Shown here: one piece after another, positions 42,879-50,619 of the stretch
How the letters are laid out: each line of letters starts with the position of its first letter
How positions within the stretch are numbered: the first letter of the stretch is position 1
Assembly (NCBI GenBank): GCA_031270985.1
Contig: JAISWR010000013.1
Location: 1-50,619, forward strand
Length of the DNA: 50,619 nucleotides
Source of the DNA: Bacteroidales bacterium
Lineage (GTDB): Bacteria; Bacteroidota; Bacteroidia; Bacteroidales; UBA4181
Direction: 5' to 3'
Translations under genes and position numbers: made by a program
The notes under the pieces: generated by a model
Told to the model about the DNA's origin: nothing
Database searches by the model: none
What the model saw: the letters and a program-made list of their open reading frames with translations, nothing else

Positions 42879-42915
42879 ACGTGTTGTTGATAACCACGTT
42901 AAAAAAACAATAAAA
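42879..42915 (+). promoter_or_regulatory. Candidate preQ1-I-like riboswitch (H-type pseudoknot)
   Basis: Stem P1: ACGTG (42879-42883) pairs with CACGT (42895-42899). The 11-nt loop starts with U and ends UAAC, as in known preQ1-I aptamers. An A-rich tail (T-A7-CAA, 42900-42910) follows. The loop bases TTGTT (42884-42888) are complementary to AACAA in the tail (42906-42910), forming P2 of an H-type pseudoknot. The ATG of yhhQ follows 5 nt later, so ligand binding could hide the start region. The downstream genes (yhhQ, queC, queF) are the classic preQ1 targets. The layout matches; the primary consensus is not perfect, and no covariance search was run. Confidence 0.55.
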
Positions 42916-43590
42916 ATGACAAAAACCGTTTCTGTTTCTTTTCTGCTGTTGAGTGTTGTTTTCAGCGTTTGCCTGACGCTTTCCAATCTCTTAGCCGCCA
43001 AGGTGATCACCGTTTTCGGCATGTCGGCAACAGCAGCCCTCATTGTGTTTCCCGTTTCGTACATCATCAACGACGCCGTCACCGAAGTATGGGGCTACCG
43101 CAAGGCGCGGATGATGATTTGGATGGCCTTTGCGATGAACTTTCTTGCCATCGTGTTCATGCAGTTGTCCGTGATGCTTCCTCCCGCGCCCTATTGGACG
43201 GGGCAGGAAGCATACGCCGGCGCTTTCCGGCAAACGCCGCGCATAGCATGTGCCAGCCTGATAGCCTTTCTGTGCGGTTCGTTCATTAATGCCTGCATCA
43301 TGAGCCGAATGAAAGTCCGTACACGCGGGAAAGGTTTCGGCATACGCGCGGCGGTTTCAACGCTTTTCGGAGAAACAGCAGACAGTTGCCTGTTTTTCAG
43401 TATCGCCTTTGCCGGAATAGCAGCATGGCGGGAAATCCTCATCATGATAGTGGCGGAAACCGTTTTGAAATCGGCTTATGAAATTGTTATCCTGCCCGTC
43501 ACAACAATGGTAGTGCGCTACATCAAACGGAAAGAGCAGACCGACATATTCGACGACGGCATATCGTACCGCATCTGGGCATTTAAATAG
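42916..43590 (+). CDS. yhhQ: Queuosine precursor transporter (YhhQ family)
   Basis: 224 residues with about six membrane helices. Recognised phrases: SNLLAAKVITVFGMSATAAL, VFPVSYIINDAVTEVWGYRK, SLIAFLCGSFINACIMSRMK, STLFGETADSCLFFSIAFAG. YhhQ imports preQ0/preQ1 for queuosine synthesis. It is the first gene behind the candidate preQ1 riboswitch and precedes queC and queF. Together these suggest the cell both makes preQ0/preQ1 and salvages it. Confidence 0.93.
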   Translation: MTKTVSVSFLLLSVVFSVCLTLSNLLAAKVITVFGMSATAALIVFPVSYIINDAVTEVWGYRKARMMIWMAFAMNFLAIVFMQLSVMLPPAPYWTGQEAYAGAFRQTPRIACASLIAFLCGSFINACIMSRMKVRTRGKGFGIRAAVSTLFGETADSCLFFSIAFAGIAAWREILIMIVAETVLKSAYEIVILPVTTMVVRYIKRKEQTDIFDDGISYRIWAFK

Positions 43591-43632
43591 TGATGAATTT
43601 GATGACAGTTTTTCATGTGTTTTTTATCGGCG

Positions 43633-44298
43633 ATGAATGAAAATCATGCAGCATTGGTATTGTTTTCCGGAGGTCAGGATTCTACGGTGTGCCTGTTCTG
43701 GGCTTTGCGACGCTTTGAACGAGTAGAGGCGGTCTGTTTCCGCTACGGGCAACGACATGTGGCGGAGATAGAAGCGGCACGCGCCATTGCCGGAGAAGCA
43801 GGCGTTCCGTTCACGGCAACAGACGTTGCGGTGATAGCCGGATTGACCGTCAATTCACTGACCGACGCCTCCGTTGCGATGGACAGAGAACCGATCGGCG
43901 GCGTTCCGCCCAACACGTTTGTGCCGGGTCGCAATCTGCTGTTCATCAGCCTTGCCGCAATCATGGCGCGGGAGAAACATATCGCCAATATCGTGACGGG
44001 CGTGTCGCAAGCCGATTACAGCGGATATCCCGACTGCCGCGACACCTTTATCCGTTCGCTCAACGTGACGTTGAATCTTGCGATGGAAGAACAATTCGTC
44101 ATTCATACGCCACTGATGTGGCGGAACAAGAAGGAAGTGTGGCAATTAGCCGATGAATTGGGCGTTTTCGAATTAGTGAAAACCCGAACGATTACTTGCT
44201 ACAACGGTATCCCTGCCGACGGATGCGGCGAATGTCCTTCGTGCAAACTCCGTCGCAACGGTTTGCGGGAATATGAAAATTCACACCAATATCAATAA
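43633..44298 (+). CDS. queC: 7-cyano-7-deazaguanine synthase
   Basis: About 221 residues. It converts 7-carboxy-7-deazaguanine, ammonia and ATP into preQ0. The PP-loop [14 protein letters not shown] is at the N-terminus, with [34 protein letters not shown], and the zinc-binding Cys set near the end ([19 protein letters not shown]). I take the ATG at 43633; an ATG at 43615 would add six residues. It is followed by queF 10 bp later. queD and queE are not in the window. Confidence 0.95.
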   Translation: MNENHAALVLFSGGQDSTVCLFWALRRFERVEAVCFRYGQRHVAEIEAARAIAGEAGVPFTATDVAVIAGLTVNSLTDASVAMDREPIGGVPPNTFVPGRNLLFISLAAIMAREKHIANIVTGVSQADYSGYPDCRDTFIRSLNVTLNLAMEEQFVIHTPLMWRNKKEVWQLADELGVFELVKTRTITCYNGIPADGCGECPSCKLRRNGLREYENSHQYQ

Positions 44299-44308
44299 TC
44301 ATAATTAT

Positions 44309-44761
44309 ATGTCACTGAAAGCATTAGGAAACAAAACCCAATATACGTCCGGTTACGATGCGTCCCTGTTGGAAACGTTCGACAACCCGCATCCCGACCA
44401 TGATTACTGGGTGCGATTCAATTGTCCCGAATTTACCGCACTTTGCCCGATTACGGGACAGCCGGACTTTGCCACCATATATATCCATTACCTGCCGGAC
44501 AGGCAAATGGCAGAAAGCAAAAGCCTGAAACTGTATTTGTTCGGTTTCCGCAACCACGGCGCGTTCCACGAAGATTGTGTAAACATCATCATGAAAGACC
44601 TTGTTCAACTGATGCATCCGAAATATATCGAAGTATGGGGCATTTTCCATCCGCGCGGAGGCATCAGTATTCATCCATGGTGCAATCACGCCAACGACGA
44701 TCCCCGTTATCTGGAACTGGCAAAATTCCGCATGATGCGCCACTCGATCAACGGCGTATAA
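44309..44761 (+). CDS. queF: NADPH-dependent preQ0 reductase
   Basis: 150 residues, the short (type I, YkvM-like) form. It reduces the nitrile of preQ0 to the amine of preQ1. The catalytic Cys46 lies in [13 protein letters not shown], with Asp53 as proton donor. The QueF motif that binds NADPH is seen as [20 protein letters not shown]. The C-terminal [18 protein letters not shown] is also conserved. The ATG at 44309 fits the family; an ATG at 44273 would run 26 bp into queC. Confidence 0.95.
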   Translation: MSLKALGNKTQYTSGYDASLLETFDNPHPDHDYWVRFNCPEFTALCPITGQPDFATIYIHYLPDRQMAESKSLKLYLFGFRNHGAFHEDCVNIIMKDLVQLMHPKYIEVWGIFHPRGGISIHPWCNHANDDPRYLELAKFRMMRHSINGV

Positions 44762-44784
44762 ACTTAGGCGTGGAATTTTATAAT

Positions 44785-44816
44785 TTTGCAAAAAATCGTT
44801 CATAACGATAATTTTG
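44785..44816 (+). promoter_or_regulatory. Upstream promoter of the ribosomal protein operon
   Basis: TTTG (44785-44788), 20 bp spacer, TAATTTTG (44809-44816). The same 10-mer ATAATTTTGC occurs twice (44780 and 44808), each followed by an A-run and TCG, a direct repeat 28 bp apart. The first copy supplies the -33 TTTG of the second. Confidence 0.6.
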
Positions 44817-44837
44817 CAAAAAAAATCGCGATCATCT

Positions 44838-44868
44838 ATTGCGGGATAAAAAAAAGTCCTTACCTTTG
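44838..44868 (+). promoter_or_regulatory. Second promoter of the ribosomal protein operon
   Basis: ATTG (44838-44841, TTG core), 19 bp spacer, TACCTTTG (44861-44868), 105 bp before rplK. Two stacked promoters suit a highly expressed ribosomal operon. The intervening leader has no recognised structure. Confidence 0.6.
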
Positions 44869-44973
44869 CGCCTCGTTTTTTTGTGCGATGTTACGCGCTT
44901 TAAAAACTGGACAAAAGGATTGCTTCCATTTTTATCCCGAAAGTCCGGATTCATTCATTAATTTAAAAACAAT

Positions 44974-45417
44974 ATGGCAAAAGAAGTTGCTGGATTAATT
45001 AAATTGCAAATCAAGGGTGGCGCTGCCAATCCGTCCCCTCCCGTAGGCCCTGCATTGGGTTCGAAAGGGGTGAACATCATGGATTTTTGCAAACAGTTCA
45101 ACGCCCGTACGCAATCTATGGCGGGCAAGGTGATACCCGTAGTGATTACCGTTTACGTAGACAAATCATTCGAGTTCATCACCAAGACCCCTCCGGTGCC
45201 TGTTCAATTAATTGAGGCATCCAAAATAAAGGGAGGTTCGCCCGAGCCCAACCGTAAAAAAATAGGCTCGGTGACTCGGCAGACTGTTGAAGCAATCGCA
45301 AAAGACAAGATGCAGGACATGAATGCGTTTACATTGGAAGCCGCCATGAAAATGGTTGCAGGAACCGCCAGGAGTATGGGAATCACCGTTACGAATGATG
45401 TTCCTTTTAATAATTAA
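44974..45417 (+). CDS. rplK: Ribosomal protein L11
   Basis: 147 residues. L11 binds the GTPase-associated centre of 23S rRNA. N-terminal [20 protein letters not shown] is the classic L11 signature; the C-terminal RNA-binding domain has [18 protein letters not shown] and ends [10 protein letters not shown]. It is first of four ribosomal genes. The usual upstream genes secE and nusG are absent; queF is there instead, with two promoters in between. Confidence 0.97.
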   Translation: MAKEVAGLIKLQIKGGAANPSPPVGPALGSKGVNIMDFCKQFNARTQSMAGKVIPVVITVYVDKSFEFITKTPPVPVQLIEASKIKGGSPEPNRKKIGSVTRQTVEAIAKDKMQDMNAFTLEAAMKMVAGTARSMGITVTNDVPFNN

Positions 45418-45432
45418 AGTTGACGAAAAAAA

Positions 45433-46128
45433 ATGGCAAGACTTACAAAAAACAGGAAGTTAATCTTGGAAAAGATTGACCCTGAAAAGGCATACGCATT
45501 GCCGGAAGCTGCCGCCTTACTGAAAGACATCACCACGCAAAAGTTTGATGCATCGGTGGATATTGACGTCCGTTTGGGCGTTGATCCCCGCAAATCGAAT
45601 CAAATGGTGCGCGGTGTAGTATCGTTGCCGCACGGCACCGGTAAACAAATCCGTGTATTGGTACTCTGTACCCCCGACAAGGAAGCCGAAGCCAAAGACT
45701 CCGGCGCCGACTACGTGGGACTGGACGAATACATTGAGAAAATCAAAGGCGGTTGGACGGATGTGGATGTCATCATCACCATGCCATCCGTGATGGGAAA
45801 AATCGGCGCACTGGGGCGCATACTCGGTCCGCGGGGACTGATGCCCAACCCCAAAAGCGGTACGGTAACCATGGACGTCGGAAAGGCAGTGGGTGAAGTA
45901 AAACAGGGTAAGATTGATTTTAAAGTCGACAAGTTTGGTATTATTCACACCGCCATCGGTAAAGTGTCATTTACGCCCGAAAAGATTGTAGACAATGCGA
46001 AAGAATTTATGAGCACCATCTACAAACTGAAACCGGCGGCAGCCAAAGGTACTTACGTGAAGAGCATCTATCTCTCCACGACCATGAGTCCGGGGCTGAA
46101 GGTTGACGCCAAATCGATTGAGGAATAA
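45433..46128 (+). CDS. rplA: Ribosomal protein L1
   Basis: 231 residues. L1 forms the L1 stalk and binds 23S rRNA, and in many bacteria also its own mRNA. Visible signatures: [48 protein letters not shown] and the C-terminal [18 protein letters not shown]. It begins 15 bp after rplK. No obvious L1-binding copy in the rplK leader could be identified by eye. Confidence 0.97.
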   Translation: MARLTKNRKLILEKIDPEKAYALPEAAALLKDITTQKFDASVDIDVRLGVDPRKSNQMVRGVVSLPHGTGKQIRVLVLCTPDKEAEAKDSGADYVGLDEYIEKIKGGWTDVDVIITMPSVMGKIGALGRILGPRGLMPNPKSGTVTMDVGKAVGEVKQGKIDFKVDKFGIIHTAIGKVSFTPEKIVDNAKEFMSTIYKLKPAAAKGTYVKSIYLSTTMSPGLKVDAKSIEE

Positions 46129-46162
46129 AACGTTAATCAAAAAAAATACTTGAGGCATCAAC

Positions 46163-46681
46163 ATGAAAAAAGAAGAAAAAGGACAAATTATTGATACGCT
46201 GGTAGCAGAGATTAACGCCTTTCCTCATCTCTACATCTCAGATATTTCTGGACTGAATGCGGCAGATACCGGCGCATTGCGCCGTTTGTGCTTCGACAGG
46301 GAAATCAAACTGGTGGTCACCAAGAACACCCTTTTGAAAAAAGCCTTTGAAAAAGCCGACGGCAATTACGAAGAACTCTACGGAGTGCTGAAATCATCCA
46401 CATCGGTGATGTTTTCGCAAGAAAACAGTACTCCTGCCAAATTAATCAAGGAATTCCGCAAATCTCACAAGAAACCCGTTCTAAAAGCGGCTTATGTGGA
46501 AGAAGCGGTATATATCGGTGAAAACCAACTTGATATATTGGCTACGATTAAGTCGAAAGAAGAATTGATTGGCGAAATCGTGCTGCTGTTGCAGTCGCCC
46601 GCCAAGAATGTACTTTCGGCATTACAAACCGGCAAAACTCTTATTGCCGGCTTGGTAAAAACATTATCAGAGAGAGAATAA
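46163..46681 (+). CDS. rplJ: Ribosomal protein L10
   Basis: 172 residues. L10 is the base of the L7/L12 stalk. It shows LYISDISGLNAADTGALRRL, LVVTKNTLLKKAFEKAD, and a C-terminal helix (SALQTGKTLIAGLVKTLSER) that binds L12 dimers. It starts 34 bp after rplA; the short spacing leaves little room for the long L10 leader structure known from E. coli. Confidence 0.96.
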   Translation: MKKEEKGQIIDTLVAEINAFPHLYISDISGLNAADTGALRRLCFDREIKLVVTKNTLLKKAFEKADGNYEELYGVLKSSTSVMFSQENSTPAKLIKEFRKSHKKPVLKAAYVEEAVYIGENQLDILATIKSKEELIGEIVLLLQSPAKNVLSALQTGKTLIAGLVKTLSERE

Positions 46682-46719
46682 ACAAGTAAAAATTTCAATT
46701 CATTAAAATAAACAAAAAA

Positions 46720-47100
46720 ATGGCAGACATTAAAGCATTAGCGGAACAATTAGTAAACTTGACCGTTAAAGAAGTAAATGAATTAGCGCAGGTGCTTAAA
46801 GACGAGTATGGAATCGAACCTGCAGCTGCAGCAGTGGCAATAGCCGCAGCTCCGGCAGATAGCGGAGACGCTCCCGCAGCAGTGGAAAAATCATCGTTTG
46901 ATGTTATTCTGAAATCGCCGGGCGGCGCCAAACTGCAAATCGTTAAATTAGTGAAAGAGTTGACCGGCCTTGGTTTGAAAGAAGCCAAAGAACTCGTAGA
47001 TGCATCCCCAAAAGCTGTAAAGGAAGGAGCCTCCAAAGAAGAAGCCGAATCCATCAAAGCACAGTTGGAAGAAGCAGGCGCTGAAGTTGAGCTGAAATAA
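46720..47100 (+). CDS. rplL: Ribosomal protein L7/L12
   Basis: 126 residues. N-terminal dimer domain ([20 protein letters not shown]), Ala-rich hinge (about 40-55, [19 protein letters not shown]), and a C-terminal factor-binding domain with [20 protein letters not shown] and [18 protein letters not shown]. It starts 38 bp after rplJ. It is the last gene of the operon here: an intrinsic terminator follows within 25 bp and rpoB is not downstream. Confidence 0.97.
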   Translation: MADIKALAEQLVNLTVKEVNELAQVLKDEYGIEPAAAAVAIAAAPADSGDAPAAVEKSSFDVILKSPGGAKLQIVKLVKELTGLGLKEAKELVDASPKAVKEGASKEEAESIKAQLEEAGAEVELK

Positions 47101-47121
47101 ACCGACTTTCATTTTGACGTA

Positions 47122-47155
47122 AAAAAGAGCGTACCTCCCAAAGGGCGCTCTTTTT
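47122..47155 (+). terminator. Intrinsic terminator after rplL
   Basis: AAAAAGAGCG (47122-47131) and CGCTCTTTTT (47146-47155) are perfect 10-bp inverted arms with a 14-nt loop; the stem runs straight into the T-run. It closes the rplK-rplA-rplJ-rplL transcript. Confidence 0.85.
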
Positions 47156-47216
47156 GCGTCTGTATTTTCCCGCATCAACAGGAAATACAACAAATCCGGA
47201 GAGAATATTTGATTTT

Positions 47217-47248
47217 GTTGCATACTTCCATTTTTTAACATATCTTTG
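47217..47248 (+). promoter_or_regulatory. Promoter for the outer-membrane gene pair
   Basis: GTTG (47217-47220, TTG core), 20 bp spacer, TATCTTTG (47241-47248), 18 bp before the ATG at 47267. It lies just past the rplL terminator, so the following genes form a separate unit. Confidence 0.65.
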
Positions 47249-47266
47249 TAGATTATCACAGCGAAC

Positions 47267-48088
47267 ATGAACAGAATCAAAACATGCTGTTGCTTGCTGT
47301 TGTGTGGCGTCATGACACAGCGTGGAACAGGAAACGACAACTATCCGCTGGGTGCACGTTCTGCCGGCGTGGCTACGGCATCGGTAACATATACGGACAT
47401 CTGGGCTTCCGCTAACAACCAAGCAGGACTGGCGCATCTTGAAAATGCAGCCGCAGCCGTGTATTTTGAAAACAGATGGAACGTCCGCCAACTGTCCACC
47501 CATGCGGGAGCAGTGGCATTACCGGTTAAATCAACTATTATAGGATTGAATTACAGGTATTTCGGTTATTCAAAGTATAACGAAACAAAAATCGGATTGG
47601 CAGTTGCAAAAAAGTTGTGGGAAAAACTGTACCTGGGCGTACAGATGGATTATTTTCACACCGGTTTCCCTGACGATTACGGCACTTTTCATGTGTTGAG
47701 CGGAGAAATCGGACTGTTGTACCACCCCGTGGAAAACCTGACAGTGGGTGTTCACATGTTCAACGTGACACAAAGCAAACAAAAAGCGAATCCTGACGAA
47801 GCCATACCTGTCATAATGCGGTTCGGAGCGAGTTATGCTATCCTCGAAAAGGCTGTTGTTTCCGTGGAAACGGAAAAAAACTCGCAGCAAAAGGCTGTAT
47901 TCAAAGCAGGATTGGAATTTATGCCCGTTTCAAAACTGTGTCTGCGCTACGGAATGAGCAACGGGCTGATGTATCGGTACGCTTTCGGCGTGGGATACTC
48001 ATGGAAACACTGCACGTTCGACATAGCGTTCAATCACCATAAATTATTGGGTTACAGTCCCCATGTATCGATTATTGCTCATTTCTGA
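47267..48088 (+). CDS. Outer-membrane beta-barrel protein, PorV/PorQ-like
   Basis: 273 residues. The N-terminus has a short hydrophobic run (KTCCCLLLCGVMT), an imperfect signal peptide. The mature start NDNYPLGARSAGVATASVTY and TDIWASANNQAGLAHLENAA resembles the PorV/PorQ/FadL-like group of Bacteroidota, some of which belong to the T9SS attachment complex. Alternating strands run through to a final Phe (HVSIIAHF), typical of barrels. The role is not certain; PorV and PorQ themselves are longer. It overlaps the next gene by 26 bp and probably acts with it. Confidence 0.8.
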   Translation: MNRIKTCCCLLLCGVMTQRGTGNDNYPLGARSAGVATASVTYTDIWASANNQAGLAHLENAAAAVYFENRWNVRQLSTHAGAVALPVKSTIIGLNYRYFGYSKYNETKIGLAVAKKLWEKLYLGVQMDYFHTGFPDDYGTFHVLSGEIGLLYHPVENLTVGVHMFNVTQSKQKANPDEAIPVIMRFGASYAILEKAVVSVETEKNSQQKAVFKAGLEFMPVSKLCLRYGMSNGLMYRYAFGVGYSWKHCTFDIAFNHHKLLGYSPHVSIIAHF

Positions 48089-50147
48089 ACCATTGGACAG
48101 ACTCAAACATATTTGCACAGGTTTTGCCGTTTTGTTTTCCGTAACGCTAACAGCGCAGGATGAAAGCGGATGGCTGCAAGACATCCTGACGGATATTGTC
48201 GTCCAAAGCGAAGAAGAGAACAATCCTGAAGAACTGTTGGAACAGCTGGAGCATCTTGCCGAACATCCGATTTACATCAACCAGGCCGGTTACGAAGATT
48301 TGGCGCGTTTATTCTGGCTCACCGATTTTCAAATCAAAAGCCTGCTGGACTACGTGCAAACCAAAGGCGCGATACTGTCGCCTTACGAAATCGCTTACCT
48401 GTATGGATTCACACCCGAATTGGCGCAAAACATCGCCCCGTTCATTTCGATGGAGACACCGCCCGAAGTGTGGAATCCGAAGCCGCGCAATGTGTTTCGC
48501 TACGGAAAACACAAACTGATTACCAATGCACAAAGCCTGTTTCAACGGCAGGAAGGTTACCTTCGTCCCGATTCCGCCGGCGTTAGGTATGAGGGAAGCC
48601 CGATGAAAGCAAGCCTCAGATACTCCTTTTCGTATGCAGACCGCTTGCATCTCGGCGTAACAGCTGAAAAAGATGCGGGCGAAGCATTTTTCGGCGGCAG
48701 CAACCCGCACGGCTTTGACTTCTATTCGGCACACTTCCAACTCAACACAAAAGGGTGGCTCAAAACATTGACACTGGGAGATTTCAGAACTGATTTCGGG
48801 CAAGGGTTGATATTGTGGTCGGGGATGAATTACGGAAAAACAGCCATGCTGCTGAATGCCGCACGCTACCGGCAACAGTTGCGAAAATATGCTTCTATGG
48901 ACGAAAACCGTTTCATGAGAGGAGCAGGCGTCACCCTTGCATGGCATCCCGTAGAAGTGACACTCTTTTATTCCCGCAAGAAAATTGACGCCACTATCTC
49001 CGAAAAAGATGACAGCGGCGAAGCGCTTGCCGCTTCATCTTTCCCCAACACCGGCTACCACCGCACCGCTACCGAAACGGCACAAAAAGATGCGGCAACA
49101 GAGCAGGCTGCGGGCATCAACATCTCGTTCACACGCACCAACTGGCACATCGGAGCAACGGCGGCTATCTATAAATACGACGTCGCATTGACGCCCACGC
49201 CATACATCTACAATCATTTCGCGTTTTCGGGAAAACAGGGCGGCAATTACAGTGTGGATTTCCGTTTCCGGCTGGGCGATGCACTCTTTTACGGCGAACA
49301 GGCGATAGTCCAGAACGGCGCTTCGGGCGGAATTTACGGATCGCAAATGACGATTGGCGAACGCCTTACGGCAAACGTGTTGTACCGTCGTTACGCACGC
49401 CGTTTCCATGCTCCGTTCGGCGCCGCATTCAGCGAAAACACCCAAAACAGCAACGAAGAAGGTCTTTACATCGGCTGGACACTGGATTTGGGCGGACAGT
49501 GGCGAATTGCATCCTATGCGGACATATTCCGCTTTCCCTGGCTGCGCTACCGTGCGGACGCACCTTCGTACGGACGGGAAATCTTTCTGCAAACGGACTA
49601 TACGCCCGCACAAAACACCAAAATGTATATCCGCCTGCGCTATAAGGAAAAAGAGGAAAATACGGCACTGCCCGCAATCGTCAGCGCCACAGTCCCCGCA
49701 CAGACATGGACGGCGAGATACACACTTTCGCACAGTATCACGGAACATATCAGCATAGGCAACCATGTGGAAATTAAACGCTACGGGAAAGACAACACCG
49801 TCAGCAACGGATATTTCATCGCGCAAGACCTCCGCGTTTCCCTGCAGCTTGCCGGACAACCGCTGTCCGTCATATTGCGCTACGCACTCTTCGACACAGA
49901 CGACTACAACTCCCGCATCTATGCATGGGAAAACGATATGCTCTACGCTTTCAGCATTCCCGCATTTTACGGGCGTGGCAACCGCCTGTACCTGATCGCG
50001 CGGTACACCGCAGGCAAACATTTCGACTTCAGGATAAAATTTGATGCTACTCGCCATGCTGACACCGAAAGCATCGGAAGCGGACTGAACCAGATTCGGG
50101 GAAACCTGCAATCGGAATGGAAAGCGCAAATCGTGTGCAAATTCTGA
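48063..50147 (+). CDS. Outer-membrane protein with N-terminal helix-hairpin-helix region
   Basis: 694 residues. After a signal peptide (ICTGFAVLFSVTLTAQD) comes an acidic stretch and a ComEA-like helix-hairpin-helix region (about 60-125: HPIYINQAGYEDLARLFWLT, LSPYEIAYLYGFTPELAQNI). The remaining ~560 residues are beta-strands of a large outer-membrane barrel (LTLGDFRTDFGQGLILWSGM, LRYRADAPSYGREIFLQTDY) ending CKF. The family is widespread in Bacteroidales and not characterised to my knowledge. The ATG at 48063 overlaps the previous gene by 26 bp; an in-frame TTG at 48093, just after that gene's stop, gives a cleaner signal peptide and may be the true start. Confidence 0.85.
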   Translation: MYRLLLISEPLDRLKHICTGFAVLFSVTLTAQDESGWLQDILTDIVVQSEEENNPEELLEQLEHLAEHPIYINQAGYEDLARLFWLTDFQIKSLLDYVQTKGAILSPYEIAYLYGFTPELAQNIAPFISMETPPEVWNPKPRNVFRYGKHKLITNAQSLFQRQEGYLRPDSAGVRYEGSPMKASLRYSFSYADRLHLGVTAEKDAGEAFFGGSNPHGFDFYSAHFQLNTKGWLKTLTLGDFRTDFGQGLILWSGMNYGKTAMLLNAARYRQQLRKYASMDENRFMRGAGVTLAWHPVEVTLFYSRKKIDATISEKDDSGEALAASSFPNTGYHRTATETAQKDAATEQAAGINISFTRTNWHIGATAAIYKYDVALTPTPYIYNHFAFSGKQGGNYSVDFRFRLGDALFYGEQAIVQNGASGGIYGSQMTIGERLTANVLYRRYARRFHAPFGAAFSENTQNSNEEGLYIGWTLDLGGQWRIASYADIFRFPWLRYRADAPSYGREIFLQTDYTPAQNTKMYIRLRYKEKEENTALPAIVSATVPAQTWTARYTLSHSITEHISIGNHVEIKRYGKDNTVSNGYFIAQDLRVSLQLAGQPLSVILRYALFDTDDYNSRIYAWENDMLYAFSIPAFYGRGNRLYLIARYTAGKHFDFRIKFDATRHADTESIGSGLNQIRGNLQSEWKAQIVCKF

Positions 50148-50396
50148 CACGTTATTATGCAATATTTGATATTCCACATGGAGATTCTTTCAGGGCAATA
50201 GCAGGGTTTTATCCGCAGAAAGGACAGTGCCTATACCGACTACGAATTGAAGGTGCTGGTAGCCATTGAAGGCATCATCGACAGAAGAATGAGAGTGCGT
50301 GAAGAATTTGGAATACAATCACTTTAAATCCAAAAGCCATGAAAATAGTCAATAAAGCGTGGGTATGACTGTGGTCGGCGCTGGGACAGACGTGCC

Positions 50397-50500
50397 TCCT
50401 GTTTTTCTCACTTTTTTCTGATTGTTTTTAGAACAGTTTAATATCAATTAGTTACCAAAAAGTTTTTGGTTTTTTTTGTGTCCCATTGAGAAAAACAGGA
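50397..50500. repeat. Perfect 14-bp inverted repeat, arms 76 bp apart
   Basis: TCCTGTTTTTCTCA (50397-50410) and TGAGAAAAACAGGA (50487-50500) are exact reverse complements. They flank an AT-rich stretch that contains the palindrome at 50454-50470. No transposase is nearby. Confidence 0.7.
50454..50477 (+). terminator. Palindrome with T-run, terminator-like
   Basis: ACCAAAAA-G-TTTTTGGT (50454-50470) followed by a T7 run. The stem is AT-rich and the loop would have to open a few base pairs, so termination strength is uncertain. It lies about 300 bp after the barrel gene. Confidence 0.4.
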
Positions 50501-50619
50501 AAAAAGCCTATTGCCACACATGCCCGAATCCATAGCAACACCGGCCAACCCAAACAAAAAAAAACGAAATAAAAACAGCTCCCGTATGCACGCCAATTTT
50601 CTCTTTGCGCAGCTTCATT

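Larger units (their letters stand above)
50148..50619. other. 472-bp AT-rich end region without a recognisable gene
   Basis: No intact gene. A 34-codon plus-strand stretch (stop near 50326) reads DSAYTDYELKVLVAIEGIID followed by RRMRVREEFGIQSL; it looks coding in composition but has no start or known family. A minus-strand frame enters from ATG 50618 (MKLRKEKIGVHTG) and is broken after an A9 run (50555-50563). The region holds two inverted repeats, listed separately. Confidence 0.5.

Noticed and set aside
42870-42915. Reading the stem before yhhQ as an ordinary terminator
   Set aside because: The stem is only 5 bp, the following run is A rather than T on the coding strand, and it lies between a promoter box and a start codon.
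1-50619. CRISPR arrays, tRNA or rRNA genes, complete insertion sequences
   Set aside because: No regularly spaced direct repeats, no cloverleaf or CCA-type pattern and no transposase or integrase motif noticed by eye on either strand; a tRNAscan or IS search was not possible.

Overview
The window looks like a chromosome segment from a member of the phylum Bacteroidota, most likely order Bacteroidales. The evidence is: (i) many genes are preceded by the Bacteroidota promoter pattern TTTG / about 20 bp / TAnnTTTG; (ii) there is a type IX secretion (T9SS) module with a CHU_C-type sorting domain and a PorP/SprF protein; (iii) lysine and DAP are made through LL-diaminopimelate aminotransferase; (iv) GH43, GH106 and PL22 carbohydrate enzymes are present. 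The species cannot be named from this sequence. I saw no tRNA, rRNA, CRISPR array, complete insertion sequence or prophage.

Layout. 1-5200: a T9SS-linked operon of three divergent secreted paralogues, a protein with a C-terminal type-B sorting domain, and PorP/SprF, downstream of an AT-rich heptamer repeat. 5384-8460: efp, xseA, ribF. 8629-13110: a small pectin locus (esterase with a TonB-plug-like tail, oligogalacturonate lyase, GH106-like rhamnosidase). 13150-16317 (minus): trmH, LytTR regulator, a secreted protein, nadK. 16411-18716: an isolated trpC and a gamma-carbonic anhydrase, flanked by remnants of a beta-propeller gene and a GNAT gene. 18968-22479: gyrA, a lipoprotein and a small Cys-rich membrane protein. 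22566-25306: two cell-wall hydrolases. 25368-26687 (minus): pssA and an AcpH-like protein. 26758-30940: AEC transporter, cheR, 3-methyladenine glycosylase, DUF2520 protein, fabD. 31227-35536: GH43, LytS-type kinase, MATE pump. 35830-39321: dapF, dapL, polysaccharide flippase. 39785-40520: divergent small HTH regulators. 40859-41359: a frameshifted outer-membrane protein gene. 41408-44761: mnmE, then the queuosine set yhhQ-queC-queF. 44974-47100: rplK-rplA-rplJ-rplL. 47267-50147: two outer-membrane proteins.

Most notable points. The leader of the queuosine operon contains a compact H-type pseudoknot whose layout matches preQ1-I riboswitches. The L11-L1-L10-L12 operon ends at a strong terminator with no rpoBC after it and no secE-nusG before it. 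The esterase carries a C-terminal segment like the plug of SusC/TonB-dependent transporters. The three-paralogue T9SS operon has members with no recognisable sorting domain of their own. At least three decayed genes (beta-propeller, GNAT, outer-membrane barrel), plus a weaker fourth, are clustered in gaps, which points to ongoing local gene loss.

How the genes may work together. The pectin enzymes would act in series outside the cytoplasm on pectin fragments. dapF-dapL, the M23 and glucosaminidase proteins and the flippase serve the cell envelope. MnmE and the queuosine genes both serve modification of tRNA wobble bases. Functions are assigned from recognised motifs and family resemblance only; no database search was run.
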